Source of the DNA: WTJX01 sp045106295
GTDB taxonomy: Bacteria > Bacteroidota > Bacteroidia > Cytophagales > JAAEPT01
Assembly: GCA_045106295.1 (NCBI GenBank)
Contig: JBGCEI010000158.1
Coordinates: forward strand, 1-7,219
Reading direction: 5' to 3'
Length of the DNA: 7,219 nt
Below the pieces are notes generated by a model, which saw only the letters and a program-made list of their open reading frames with translations, did no database searches and was not told the DNA's origin. How positions within the stretch are numbered: the first letter of the stretch is position 1; the number at the start of each line of letters is the position of its first letter. Of this stretch, positions 1 through 6,185 are shown in pieces. The position numbers and the translations under genes are program-made.

Positions 1-1
1 A

Positions 2-757
2 CGAGTAGAGTTATCCGAGAATAACGAATATGGGTATGTTTCGATTATTAAAGCAACTAAAAGCATCCTTGATAAAATCAATCTTGAAAATCGTACTATT
101 GCTAAAATAACATCAAAAGAACGTGAAGAAAAACAACTTTGGAATAGTATTGCTATAAGGGAAGCTGTTATAAATGCTTTTGTACATAATGATTATACAC
201 GAGAGATAGCTCCTAAATTTGAGATTTTTGAGGATAGAATTGAGATCACATCTTCTGGTTCTCTGCCTGAAAGTCTCAGTAAAAGCGAATTCTTTGATGG
301 TTTCTCTATTCCTCGCAACAAAGAACTTATGAGGATTTTTAAAGACTTAGGTTTAGTAGAGCAATTAGGATCAGGAATTCCGAGAATACTTGCGTCATAT
401 GATAGAGAATGCTTTAACTTCTCTGAAAATTTTATTAGAATGGTATTCCCTTCTTCAGAACCTGTTTACATGACCGAACATGTTACCGAACATGTTACCG
501 AACATGTCACCGAACAAGTTAAGATGCTTCTACACATGATGGAGAATAAAGAATATTCGACATCAGTACTTATGGAAACACTAAAACTAAAACATAGACC
601 TACTTTTTACCAAAACTATTTACAGGTAGCTATCAACTTACAATTAGTGGAATTGACAATACCAGGCAAACCTAAAAGTAGCAAACAAAAATATAGACTG
701 ACCAGTAAAGGAATAGGTATAAAAGAATCAGTAGCTAATCAAATAAGACAAATCTAG
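2..757 (+). CDS. ATP-binding regulator of the RecG C-terminal/AlbA_2-associated type, 5' end cut by window edge
   Basis: The frame is open from the first bases of the window to a TAG at 755-757, giving 251 visible residues; the true start lies outside. Counting from the first visible codon, an REAVINAFVHNDY segment at about residues 53-65 matches the N-box-like motif of the GHKL-related ATPase domain seen in proteins labelled 'RecG-related C-terminal' or 'ATP-binding protein'. It is followed by RIEITSSGSLPESL and GLVEQLGSGIPRI, also typical of that domain. A TEHV repeat linker comes next, then a C-terminal winged-helix-like segment (from about VKMLLHMM to the end). In this family an AlbA_2/Schlafen-like domain usually precedes the visible part. 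The role is inferred as an ATP-dependent nucleic-acid-binding regulator; the target is unknown. An internal ATG at 329 is not the start, because the conserved domain extends upstream of it. A tRNA-like tail and a terminator follow. Confidence 0.85.
   Translation, partial: RVELSENNEYGYVSIIKATKSILDKINLENRTIAKITSKEREEKQLWNSIAIREAVINAFVHNDYTREIAPKFEIFEDRIEITSSGSLPESLSKSEFFDGFSIPRNKELMRIFKDLGLVEQLGSGIPRILASYDRECFNFSENFIRMVFPSSEPVYMTEHVTEHVTEHVTEQVKMLLHMMENKEYSTSVLMETLKLKHRPTFYQNYLQVAINLQLVELTIPGKPKSSKQKYRLTSKGIGIKESVANQIRQI
473..520 (+). repeat. Four 12-bp tandem repeats coding TEHV/TEQV
   Basis: Four consecutive 12-bp units run at 473-484, 485-496, 497-508 and 509-520. The first two are identical (accgaacatgtt), the third differs by one base and the fourth by one base. 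They encode TEHV-TEHV-TEHV-TEQV in the linker between the ATPase domain and the winged helix. Each of the first two units contains the 8-bp palindrome aacatgtt. Gain or loss of units would keep the frame, so the likely effect of slippage is a change in linker length. Similar TEQV-type repeats are known in related ATP-binding proteins. Confidence 0.9.
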
Positions 758-810
758 TGCAAAATAAACCACTAAAAGCTTAAAATAAGGCTGGAATCGC
801 ACTTTATATA

Positions 811-838
811 GTTCGATAGTTGTCCGCTTCCCGCTACA
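811..838 (+). other. tRNA-Gly-like 3' fragment (possible attachment-site remnant)
   Basis: The sequence gttcga at 811-816 resembles a T-loop, and cttcccgct at 827-835 matches the 3' acceptor strand plus discriminator of bacterial tRNA-Gly genes that begin GCGGGAAG. A terminator follows 8 bp after it, as after a real tRNA gene. The spacing between the T-loop-like motif and the acceptor strand is about 4 nt too long, no matching T-stem can be formed, and no 5' acceptor, D-arm or anticodon arm lies upstream. It is therefore not a functional tRNA. It may be a fragment left by integration into a tRNA 3' end, or chance similarity. Confidence 0.3.
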
Positions 839-842
839 GAGC

Positions 843-873
843 AAGACACCTCATTTGAAGGTGTCTTTTTTTT
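843..873 (+). terminator. Intrinsic terminator
   Basis: A perfect stem, aagacacct at 843-851 with aggtgtctt at 859-867, closes a 7-nt loop and runs into a tract of eight T at 866-873. It probably ends transcription from the ATP-binding regulator about 90 bp upstream, or belonged to the tRNA-like fragment just before it. Confidence 0.85.
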
Positions 874-904
874 GCCCAAATTTTCACCTAAACCAGCCTT
901 TAAA

Positions 905-1095
905 GGGGATCAAGCAAGAAACATGGTGGATAAGTTAAAATAATTCTAGATTGAATTTGAAGTTGGTTTCAAGATCTAGACATCAAAACATTCGTAAAGG
1001 CTTTTTTTTAATAAATAAAATCATTTAAGGGTTTTGAAAGTTGCTGATACTTTTCAAAATGTTCCGCACTCCACCAGAAATATTGCTTGATCCTC
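905..1095. repeat. Imperfect 26-bp inverted repeat, about 190 bp end to end
   Basis: The arm at 905-930 and the reverse complement of 1070-1095 match at 20 of 26 positions. The outer 13 bases match at 12 (centred on gatcaagcaa), the inner seven match fully (tggtgga), and six bases between differ. The 139 bp between the arms shows no gene. This could be a worn MITE or insertion-sequence remnant, but I recognise no family. Confidence 0.4.
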
Positions 1096-1126
1096 TATTT
1101 TGAGCTTAAATAGAATCAAGAAATAT

Positions 1127-1226
1127 AATTCGTTATGAGAAGTTAACTAGCAACCTGTCTGTCGCAGGCACGGTAAATCAGGGGTTTAGTTAGATTCGGA
1201 ATAGACTCTCTAATGCATATTTCGGG
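1127..1226 (+). repeat. Copy 1 of 100-bp dispersed repeat (MITE core lacking its left end)
   Basis: This segment is identical to 6689-6788 at 98 of 100 positions; the two differences are T to C at 1162 and 1209. It keeps the right terminal repeat of the MITE (ctaatgcatatttcggg) except its last base, which is A at 1227 instead of T. The 18-bp left terminal repeat of the full copy is not recognisable upstream of 1127 (8 of 18 matches at the expected place). The copy stops 6 bp before the stop codon of the minus-strand lipoprotein gene, so it forms that gene's 3' flank and may fold as a hairpin in its transcript. Confidence 0.9.
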
Positions 1227-1232
1227 ATTATC

Positions 1233-1739
1233 TTATCGTCTTTTTTTTGCTAAAGGTCTAGTCGCTTTCACATATCGGTCTCGCCAATAAGTAGATAGCA
1301 CACTTTCCATTACTCCTCTGCTAGAGCTAGCGTGATAAAAACGGATTTCTTTTTTTGATACATAACTAATAATACCTACATGAGACATTTTTTTATCTCC
1401 TTTTTTAGTAGAAAAGAAAATCAAATCTGCTGGTTGTAATTCTCCAATATACACACGTTTACCGATATTACTTTGTAAGGTTGACGTTCTAGGCAACTTC
1501 ATATTAGTAGCAGCATACGACTGACAAACTAAACCAGAGCAGTCGATTCCAGATTTTGACAAGCCTCCATATTTGTATTTAGTACCCGTATATTTTTTTG
1601 CTTCATTTATGATTACCTTTGCTTTACTAGAATTACGATTAGTACTTACAGAACTAGATGTTGTAGACACTGTCTTCTTACTACAAGAGAATACAAAAAA
1701 ACAACAAAGGAATAAAAAAGAAATTGTGAGTCTATTCAT
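1233..1739 (-). CDS. NlpC/P60 (peptidase C40) lipoprotein, probable peptidoglycan endopeptidase
   Basis: The product is 168 residues, a normal length for a single-domain secreted NlpC/P60 protein. The N-terminus MNRLTISFLFLCCFFVFSCSKK is a lipoprotein signal peptide with Cys19 as the probable lipidated residue, so the protein likely sits in an envelope membrane facing the periplasm. After a Ser/Thr-rich linker (about 23-38) comes the catalytic domain: DCSGL with nucleophile Cys67, SHVGI with His120, and FYHASS with His136 as the third catalytic residue. NlpC/P60 enzymes usually cleave gamma-D-Glu-diaminopimelate bonds in cell-wall peptides. The ATG at 1739 is chosen because the signal peptide begins there; a longer frame to 1838 would overlap the neighbouring gene and precede the signal peptide with unrelated sequence. 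It is transcribed divergently from asnB, 31 bp away. Confidence 0.9.
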   Translation of the reverse strand: MNRLTISFLFLCCFFVFSCSKKTVSTTSSSVSTNRNSSKAKVIINEAKKYTGTKYKYGGLSKSGIDCSGLVCQSYAATNMKLPRTSTLQSNIGKRVYIGELQPADLIFFSTKKGDKKMSHVGIISYVSKKEIRFYHASSSRGVMESVLSTYWRDRYVKATRPLAKKRR

Positions 1740-1770
1740 AGTATAAAAAATAATAGACAAAGATAAGGAA
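1740..1770. promoter_or_regulatory. Divergent 31-bp spacer with possible minus-strand -7 box
   Basis: Read on the minus strand, TATCTTTG at 1765-1758 fits the Bacteroidota -7 consensus TAnnTTTG and lies 18 bp before the lipoprotein start codon. I see no good -33 TTTG at the expected distance. The box overlaps the leader of asnB, so the two genes may interfere with each other. No plus-strand TAnnTTTG is visible here; any asnB promoter would have to lie inside the lipoprotein gene. Confidence 0.35.
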
Positions 1771-3663
1771 ATGTGTGGTATTGCAGGAATAATGGCATTT
1801 AATGAAATAGGTAGACTATCTATGATAAATTTAGCCAAAGCTACAGCTACACTAGAATCTCGGGGACCAGATAACCAAGGACTTTTTAACGACTCTTACG
1901 TAGGTTTAGGTCACAGAAGACTTTCTATCATCGACACTTCCTCTAACGCTAACCAACCTCTTTCTAGTAAAGACCAAAAGCACTATATTGTTTACAATGG
2001 TGAAATTTACAACTTCAAAGAATTAAAAGAAGAGTTAATAGCTGATAATGTCTCATTCCAATCGAACTCAGATTCTGAAGTAGTCCTCCAACTTTTCATT
2101 AAACATGGTCCTTCTTGCTTAGAAAAACTAAATGGCTTTTTCTCCTTTGCTATTTATAACAAAGAAGAACAATCCATCTTTTTAGCAAGAGATCGATTTG
2201 GCATAAAACCGCTCTATTATCTATTTGATGACGACAAATTTATATTTGGTTCTACCTTAGAAAGTGTTTCTTCGTTTTATAAAAACCCTACGCTAGACTA
2301 TGCTTCCCTCCATCACTATTTTCAATTAAATTATATTCCTGCTCCAAGCACAGTTCTTTCATCAGTAAAAAAATTAGAAGCTGGTCATTATCTAATTATT
2401 CAAAAAAAAGAAATTCAGAAAAAACCCTATTACACGCCCACTCGTAGTAAATCACCCGTTAACTACCAAGAAGCGACTATTCAATTAAAGAAATTACTAG
2501 AAAAATCTGTTTGTGACCGCCTAGTATCTGATGTTCCTCTAGGTGCTTTTTTAAGCGGAGGAATAGATTCTTCGGTTATCGTTTCTTTAGCGGCGAAACA
2601 CAAAGAAGCGCTTCAAACTTTTTCTATTGGCTTCAAAGACAATGCTTTTTTTGATGAATCTACTTACGCTCAATCAGTAGCTGATAAAAACAAAACAGAT
2701 CATCATACCTTCATGTTATCTAATACTGATTTACAGGAACATGTTCATGATATGCTAGATTCACTAGACGAGCCTTTCGCAGACTCTTCTTCTCTACCTG
2801 TTTACATCTTATCTAAGCTAACAAGTAAGCACGTAAAAGTTGCCCTTTCGGGAGATGGCGCGGACGAACTATTTGCGGGGTACAATAAATATTCGGCTGA
2901 ACATAGAGTTACCCATCAAGGAATTTTAGAGAAAGGAATCAGTAGCCTCTCCCCTCTTTGGAAATTATTACCTAAATCTAGAAATGGTTTTCTAAGCAAT
3001 AAAATACGTCAGTTTGATCGTTTTGCTAAAGGTACCAAACTAACTACTGATGAACGATACTGGAAATGGTGTTCTTTTCTAAACGAATATGAATCCGCTA
3101 GTTTACTTCAAAAAGAACACTGGACAGACCAGGTTAAACAAACATCTCTTTCAAGAAAAAAAGAGTTAGTCCATCGATTGCAGAAGGAAAAAACGGACAT
3201 CAATGACATACTTTTATCTGACGTCAATTTAGTACTTCAAAATGATATGCTAACAAAAGTAGACCGTATGTCTATGGCTCATGGATTAGAGGTACGAGTT
3301 CCTTTTTTAGATCACAAAATAGTAGATTTTGCTTTTTCATTGCCAGAGGAATACAAGATCAATAAACAACAGACTAAACAGGTTCTAAAAGATGCTTTTT
3401 CTAACGAGCTTCCAACAGACTTAATCAACAGACCTAAAAAAGGATTTGAAGTACCTCTACTGCATTGGTTAAGAAACGACTTAAACCCCCTAATTGAAGA
3501 TAAATTACTCAGAAAAGAATGGATAGAAGAGCAAAACATTTTCGACCATCAAACCATTTCATTTTATAAAAAGAAGCTTCACTCATCAAACCCGAGCGAT
3601 TCTCACGCTGTTCTTTGGGCACTCTTAGTATTTCAATGGTGGTATGCTAAACACATCAACTAA
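1771..3663 (+). CDS. asnB: Glutamine-hydrolysing asparagine synthetase (AsnB type)
   Basis: At 630 residues it is close to the longer AsnB/AsnO type known from Bacillus. The start is fixed by MCGIAGI, because Cys2 must become the N-terminal nucleophile of the class II glutamine amidotransferase domain. Expected glutamine-site residues are visible: Arg49 (GHRRLSIID), Asn76-Gly77-Glu78 and Asp101. The synthetase domain has the ATP-pyrophosphatase loop SGGIDSS at 262-268 and the conserved SGDGADELFAGY beginning at 360. The enzyme uses glutamine nitrogen and ATP to amidate aspartate in the cytoplasm. Members encoded beside glycosyltransferases sometimes amidate sugar acids or peptides instead. 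Its last 20 bp overlap the glycosyltransferase gene, which suggests coupled translation and favours a polysaccharide role, but housekeeping asparagine synthesis cannot be excluded. Confidence 0.93.
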   Translation: MCGIAGIMAFNEIGRLSMINLAKATATLESRGPDNQGLFNDSYVGLGHRRLSIIDTSSNANQPLSSKDQKHYIVYNGEIYNFKELKEELIADNVSFQSNSDSEVVLQLFIKHGPSCLEKLNGFFSFAIYNKEEQSIFLARDRFGIKPLYYLFDDDKFIFGSTLESVSSFYKNPTLDYASLHHYFQLNYIPAPSTVLSSVKKLEAGHYLIIQKKEIQKKPYYTPTRSKSPVNYQEATIQLKKLLEKSVCDRLVSDVPLGAFLSGGIDSSVIVSLAAKHKEALQTFSIGFKDNAFFDESTYAQSVADKNKTDHHTFMLSNTDLQEHVHDMLDSLDEPFADSSSLPVYILSKLTSKHVKVALSGDGADELFAGYNKYSAEHRVTHQGILEKGISSLSPLWKLLPKSRNGFLSNKIRQFDRFAKGTKLTTDERYWKWCSFLNEYESASLLQKEHWTDQVKQTSLSRKKELVHRLQKEKTDINDILLSDVNLVLQNDMLTKVDRMSMAHGLEVRVPFLDHKIVDFAFSLPEEYKINKQQTKQVLKDAFSNELPTDLINRPKKGFEVPLLHWLRNDLNPLIEDKLLRKEWIEEQNIFDHQTISFYKKKLHSSNPSDSHAVLWALLVFQWWYAKHIN

Positions 3664-4681
3664 GTTGGAGAAACACCCTAAAATATCCATCATCACTACA
3701 TCTTTTAACCAAGGAGAGTTTATTGAAGAAAATATCCTGTCTATTAAAAGTCAACAATACCCTAATTACGAACACATCATCATTGATGGAGGAAGCACCG
3801 ATCAAACACTCTCTATTCTAGAAAAACATACAAAATACATTTACTGGAAAAGTGAGGAAGACAGAGGTCAAAGCCATGCCTTGAATAAAGGCATAGAGCA
3901 GTCTAGTGGAGACATCATAGCTATTATTAATAGTGACGACCTATTACTACCAAACGCCTTACATTCAATAGCTAAAGAATTCAATTCCTCTCCCAAATCA
4001 GTAGCTGTAATTCATGGAGGTGTAATCATCTTTGAAAACGATAAGGTTCTCTCTCGTGATTATGGTTACAATACTCCTACTATCGAGCGCTACCTCAGTG
4101 GCATGAGTTTTTCTCAACCTGCGGCTTTCATTAAAAAAGAAGCCTTAAATACACTCGATTACGTATTTGATGAAACACTTCAAGTAGCTATGGATTATGA
4201 CCTATTTTCAAGGCTTTCTATCAATTATGAATTTCAACAAAAAGATTCCCTTTTTGCTAAATATAGAATCCATAAACACTCAAAAACAAAAAAAATATCC
4301 AAAGAGTTTGTTTCTGAGTGGAAAACAGTTTTTTGGAATAGAATTTGTGAGCTTAGTCTTCATGATGTAAAAAAAGAATTACTTGCGTTAAAATGGGATA
4401 GGGCTAACTCAAAATCTAGCTACTATATAACAACCACCCTATTTCAATTAGACCAATCTTTATTACTTTTTTACCACCTCTCTTATTGCCTTAGGTATGC
4501 CTACTGGAATGGCAATAAAAAAGAGTTTAAGGAGCTAAAAAAGTACATCAACACACATTTTGAAAAAAGTCTTATCCATCAGGAAAAAGACCTACTATCA
4601 ATAATTAGAAAAAGTAACTGGTTACCCTTTTGGGTTATACTCCTTCTTAGAAAGGCAAAACGTTTTTTATCGTTACCATAG
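3644..4681 (+). CDS. Family 2 glycosyltransferase
   Basis: The 345-residue product begins with a GT-A fold: KISIITTSFNQ (13-23), IIIDGGSTD (45-53) and the metal/nucleotide-sugar motif NSDD at 96-99. The motif DRGQSHALNKGI (73-84) is typical of the WcaA-like GT2 group that builds surface polysaccharides. The C-terminal 170 or so residues are less conserved and end in a hydrophobic then basic segment (LPFWVILLLRKAKRFL), which could sit on the inner membrane surface. The ATG at 3644 overlaps the end of asnB by 20 bp; a TTG at 3665 just past the asnB stop is a possible alternative and loses no conserved motif. Donor and acceptor sugars cannot be read from the sequence. Only one glycosyltransferase is present, so this is not a full polysaccharide locus within the window. 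Confidence 0.88.
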   Translation: MLNTSTKLEKHPKISIITTSFNQGEFIEENILSIKSQQYPNYEHIIIDGGSTDQTLSILEKHTKYIYWKSEEDRGQSHALNKGIEQSSGDIIAIINSDDLLLPNALHSIAKEFNSSPKSVAVIHGGVIIFENDKVLSRDYGYNTPTIERYLSGMSFSQPAAFIKKEALNTLDYVFDETLQVAMDYDLFSRLSINYEFQQKDSLFAKYRIHKHSKTKKISKEFVSEWKTVFWNRICELSLHDVKKELLALKWDRANSKSSYYITTTLFQLDQSLLLFYHLSYCLRYAYWNGNKKEFKELKKYINTHFEKSLIHQEKDLLSIIRKSNWLPFWVILLLRKAKRFLSLP

Positions 4682-4703
4682 CTTCTTCACAAATATAAAC
4701 TAT

Positions 4704-4709
4704 GGAGGT
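4704..4709 (+). promoter_or_regulatory. Shine-Dalgarno sequence deciding the MarR start
   Basis: A strong GGAGGT lies four bases before the ATG at 4714, an unusual sight among the starts in this window. It overlaps an in-frame ATG at 4702 and favours the downstream start. Confidence 0.55.
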
Positions 4710-4713
4710 AGAT

Positions 4714-5166
4714 ATGAAGATTGAGGAATCTATTAAACAAACAAAAAAATTTGATAATGAATACCATAAACTGATTGTAAATATTAAATACAGAAATGGT
4801 ATCTTAAGTAATAAAATGCAAGACTTATTCAAAAGTCATGACATCACCTTACAACAATATAATATTCTTAGAATATTGAAAGGACAGCTTCCCAAGTCTG
4901 TCAGCATTAACACCATCAGAGATAGAATGATCGATAAGAACTCAGATGTTTCTAGACTATTAAATAGATTGTCGGTTAAAGATCTAATCGATAAAAAAAC
5001 AAGTGCTACTGACAGACGTCATTCTGAAGTTACAATTAATGAAAATGGTCTACAGTTACTTAACATCTTGGATGAAAAGAGACAAGATGTAGAAAAAGAA
5101 TTAATCGGTAGCCTTTCACAAGAAGAGGCTAAAATTTTAAATGATTTATTGAACAAAATTGACTAG
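4714..5166 (+). CDS. MarR-family transcriptional regulator
   Basis: From the preferred start (MKIEESIKQ) the protein has 150 residues, the usual MarR length; starting at the ATG at 4702 would add four. The central part has the family pattern: LQQYNILRILKGQ, then a helix-turn-helix (about SINTIRDRMIDKNSDVSRLL, NRLSVKDLI), then the wing containing DRRHSEVTI. Helices at both ends would form the dimer interface. MarR proteins bind palindromic operators as dimers and are commonly released by small ligands or oxidation. No Cys is present, so a thiol redox switch is unlikely. It lies 32 bp after the glycosyltransferase and 17 bp before the exported protein gene; a palindrome at its 3' end is a candidate operator. 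Confidence 0.9.
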   Translation: MKIEESIKQTKKFDNEYHKLIVNIKYRNGILSNKMQDLFKSHDITLQQYNILRILKGQLPKSVSINTIRDRMIDKNSDVSRLLNRLSVKDLIDKKTSATDRRHSEVTINENGLQLLNILDEKRQDVEKELIGSLSQEEAKILNDLLNKID

Positions 5167-5184
5167 TACTGCGTTTACTAGTCA
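5160..5184 (+). promoter_or_regulatory. Perfect inverted repeat across the MarR stop and the next start codon
   Basis: The arms tgactagta (5160-5168) and tactagtca (5176-5184) are perfect reverse complements around a 7-bp centre. The left arm contains the MarR stop codon, and the right arm ends on the first base of the next start codon. As DNA it could be a MarR operator; as RNA, a 9-bp hairpin that would affect translation of the downstream gene. No T-tract follows, so it is not a classical terminator. Confidence 0.5.
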
Positions 5185-6086
5185 TGAAAAAAAGTAAATC
5201 ACAACTACTCATATTACTACCTATTGGAGCGATTTTTAGTTTTTTATTTCTAAACTTCTCTTCTCCTAATCCCGTTACATCAGAAACTTATTCTGTAGAT
5301 AAAGATTTTGGTTCTTTTTGGTACCAAGGAAAGGCTGAGGTTTCTGTATATGACCTTTCACAAGTAAGATACGGTGAAGAACGAAAAGGTACTGCTAGCT
5401 TAATTTTTGTAACAGAGGATTTCAATACCAAAAAACAAGTAAAATCAGACGCTCCTACATCAAAAGAGACCACTCCTGTTTTAAAGTTGAACCAAGTCAA
5501 AAAATTTAATACCGGAATTTATCCTTACTCCTTAATGACCTCTACCTTTTCACCAATGGGTAAAATTGCCATAAAAAGTACTAGTTCCATTCAAGAATGG
5601 TGTGGACACACCTATTTACAACTTAATAAGAAAGAGGGGAAAGACTACCAAGTCACTGGTTTCTCTTATTTCGAAAACGAAGGAGATATTAATCAAATTA
5701 CTTCTGTTGATTATTTAGAAGATGATTTATGGAACAGAATACGCATCTCTCCAGCTTCTTTGCCACAAGGTACATGTACCATTTTACCAGCAGGTTTTTA
5801 CTTACGCTTAAAACATAAAGAAATAAAAGGATATCAAGCTAGTACTAAATTAACAAACAAAGGAGATCAACAAGTATACTCAATTACATACCCAGCTTTA
5901 TCCAGAGAACTAAGTATTACATTTTCATCTATTGCTCCATACGCTATTCAATCATGGACAGAAAGCTATCCTGAAGCAGGTAAAACGATGACGACAACGG
6001 CTACCTTAAAAAAGAGAGAATGGATGGCTTACTGGAGTAAAAACAGTAGTCAGTTTGATGGGTTGAGAACTGAGTTTGGGCTTTAG
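5184..6086 (+). CDS. Conserved exported protein of unknown function (often mislabelled 'septum formation inhibitor Maf')
   Basis: The 300-residue product has an N-terminal hydrophobic segment at about residues 8-25 after MKKSKSQ, and no lipobox Cys, so it is exported or anchored by its N-terminus. Downstream I recognise from memory a Bacteroidota family with the features FWYQGKAEV (45-53), a segment reading VRYGEERKGTASLIFVTEDF, FNTGIYPYSLM, QEWCGH (137-142) and a YWSKNS segment near the end. Automated annotation frequently names this family Maf, but real Maf proteins are cytoplasmic nucleotide pyrophosphatases of about 190-200 residues, and none of their features is visible here. The true role is unknown. 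The gene starts 17 bp after MarR, directly at the end of a palindrome and without a clear Shine-Dalgarno sequence, so MarR control or translational coupling is plausible. Confidence 0.8.
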   Translation: MKKSKSQLLILLPIGAIFSFLFLNFSSPNPVTSETYSVDKDFGSFWYQGKAEVSVYDLSQVRYGEERKGTASLIFVTEDFNTKKQVKSDAPTSKETTPVLKLNQVKKFNTGIYPYSLMTSTFSPMGKIAIKSTSSIQEWCGHTYLQLNKKEGKDYQVTGFSYFENEGDINQITSVDYLEDDLWNRIRISPASLPQGTCTILPAGFYLRLKHKEIKGYQASTKLTNKGDQQVYSITYPALSRELSITFSSIAPYAIQSWTESYPEAGKTMTTTATLKKREWMAYWSKNSSQFDGLRTEFGL

Positions 6087-6149
6087 TTGAATCGTCTTTC
6101 AGCCAAACGTACGTTTCATATTATTCTCTCGTATTTTTTACAACGTTTA

Positions 6150-6180
6150 GTATAAGCGGTCGTTTTAATGCCGCTTATAC
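6150..6180 (+). terminator. Terminator-like hairpin preceding the group II intron
   Basis: A perfect 10-bp stem, gtataagcgg (6150-6159) with ccgcttatac (6171-6180), closes an 11-nt loop. It lies 63 bp after the stop of the exported protein gene. The T-tract expected of an intrinsic terminator is missing; instead the group II intron begins about 5 bp later. This fits an insertion that split the hairpin from its T-tract. Confidence 0.65.
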
Positions 6181-6185
6181 ATTGT

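Larger units (their letters stand above)
758..1232. other. Gene-free stretch with remnant elements
   Basis: No convincing gene is present in this 475-bp stretch between the ATP-binding regulator and the NlpC/P60 gene. It holds, in order, a tRNA-Gly-like 3' fragment (811-838), an intrinsic terminator (843-873), an imperfect inverted repeat (905-930 with 1070-1095) and one copy of the dispersed 100-bp repeat (1127-1226). A short plus-strand open stretch ending at the TAA at 942-944 (reading KGDQARNMVDKLK) has no start codon ahead of it. The mixture looks like decayed mobile DNA at an integration boundary. Confidence 0.6.

Noticed and set aside
781..840. A complete tRNA gene
   Set aside because: Only an acceptor-like 3' end and a T-loop-like hexamer exist; the stems cannot be formed and no anticodon arm is present.
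1740..1838. N-terminal extension of the NlpC/P60 gene to an ATG at 1838
   Set aside because: The signal peptide starts at 1739, and the extension overlaps the fixed start of asnB, whose Cys2 must be at the N-terminus.
3312..3539. Minus-strand open frame inside asnB
   Set aside because: It is antisense to a well-conserved synthetase domain and resembles no known protein.
4647..4832. Minus-strand open frame across the GT-MarR junction
   Set aside because: It is hydrophobic only because it is antisense to AT-rich coding sequence; both plus-strand genes are well supported.
5288..5500. Minus-strand open frame inside the exported protein gene
   Set aside because: It is a shadow of a conserved plus-strand gene.
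5769..5780. 12-bp palindrome ggtacatgtacc as an operator
   Set aside because: It lies within the coding sequence of the exported protein with no supporting context; palindromes of this size can arise by chance.
1233..6086. A new defence or secondary-metabolite system formed by the block
   Set aside because: The genes are recognisable cell-wall, amidation, glycosyltransfer and regulatory families, and I see no effector or sensor pairing that would support such a claim.
6105..6116. 12-bp palindrome aaacgtacgttt as a regulatory site
   Set aside because: It lies between a stop codon and a terminator hairpin, where nothing downstream is left to regulate; no other copy was seen.
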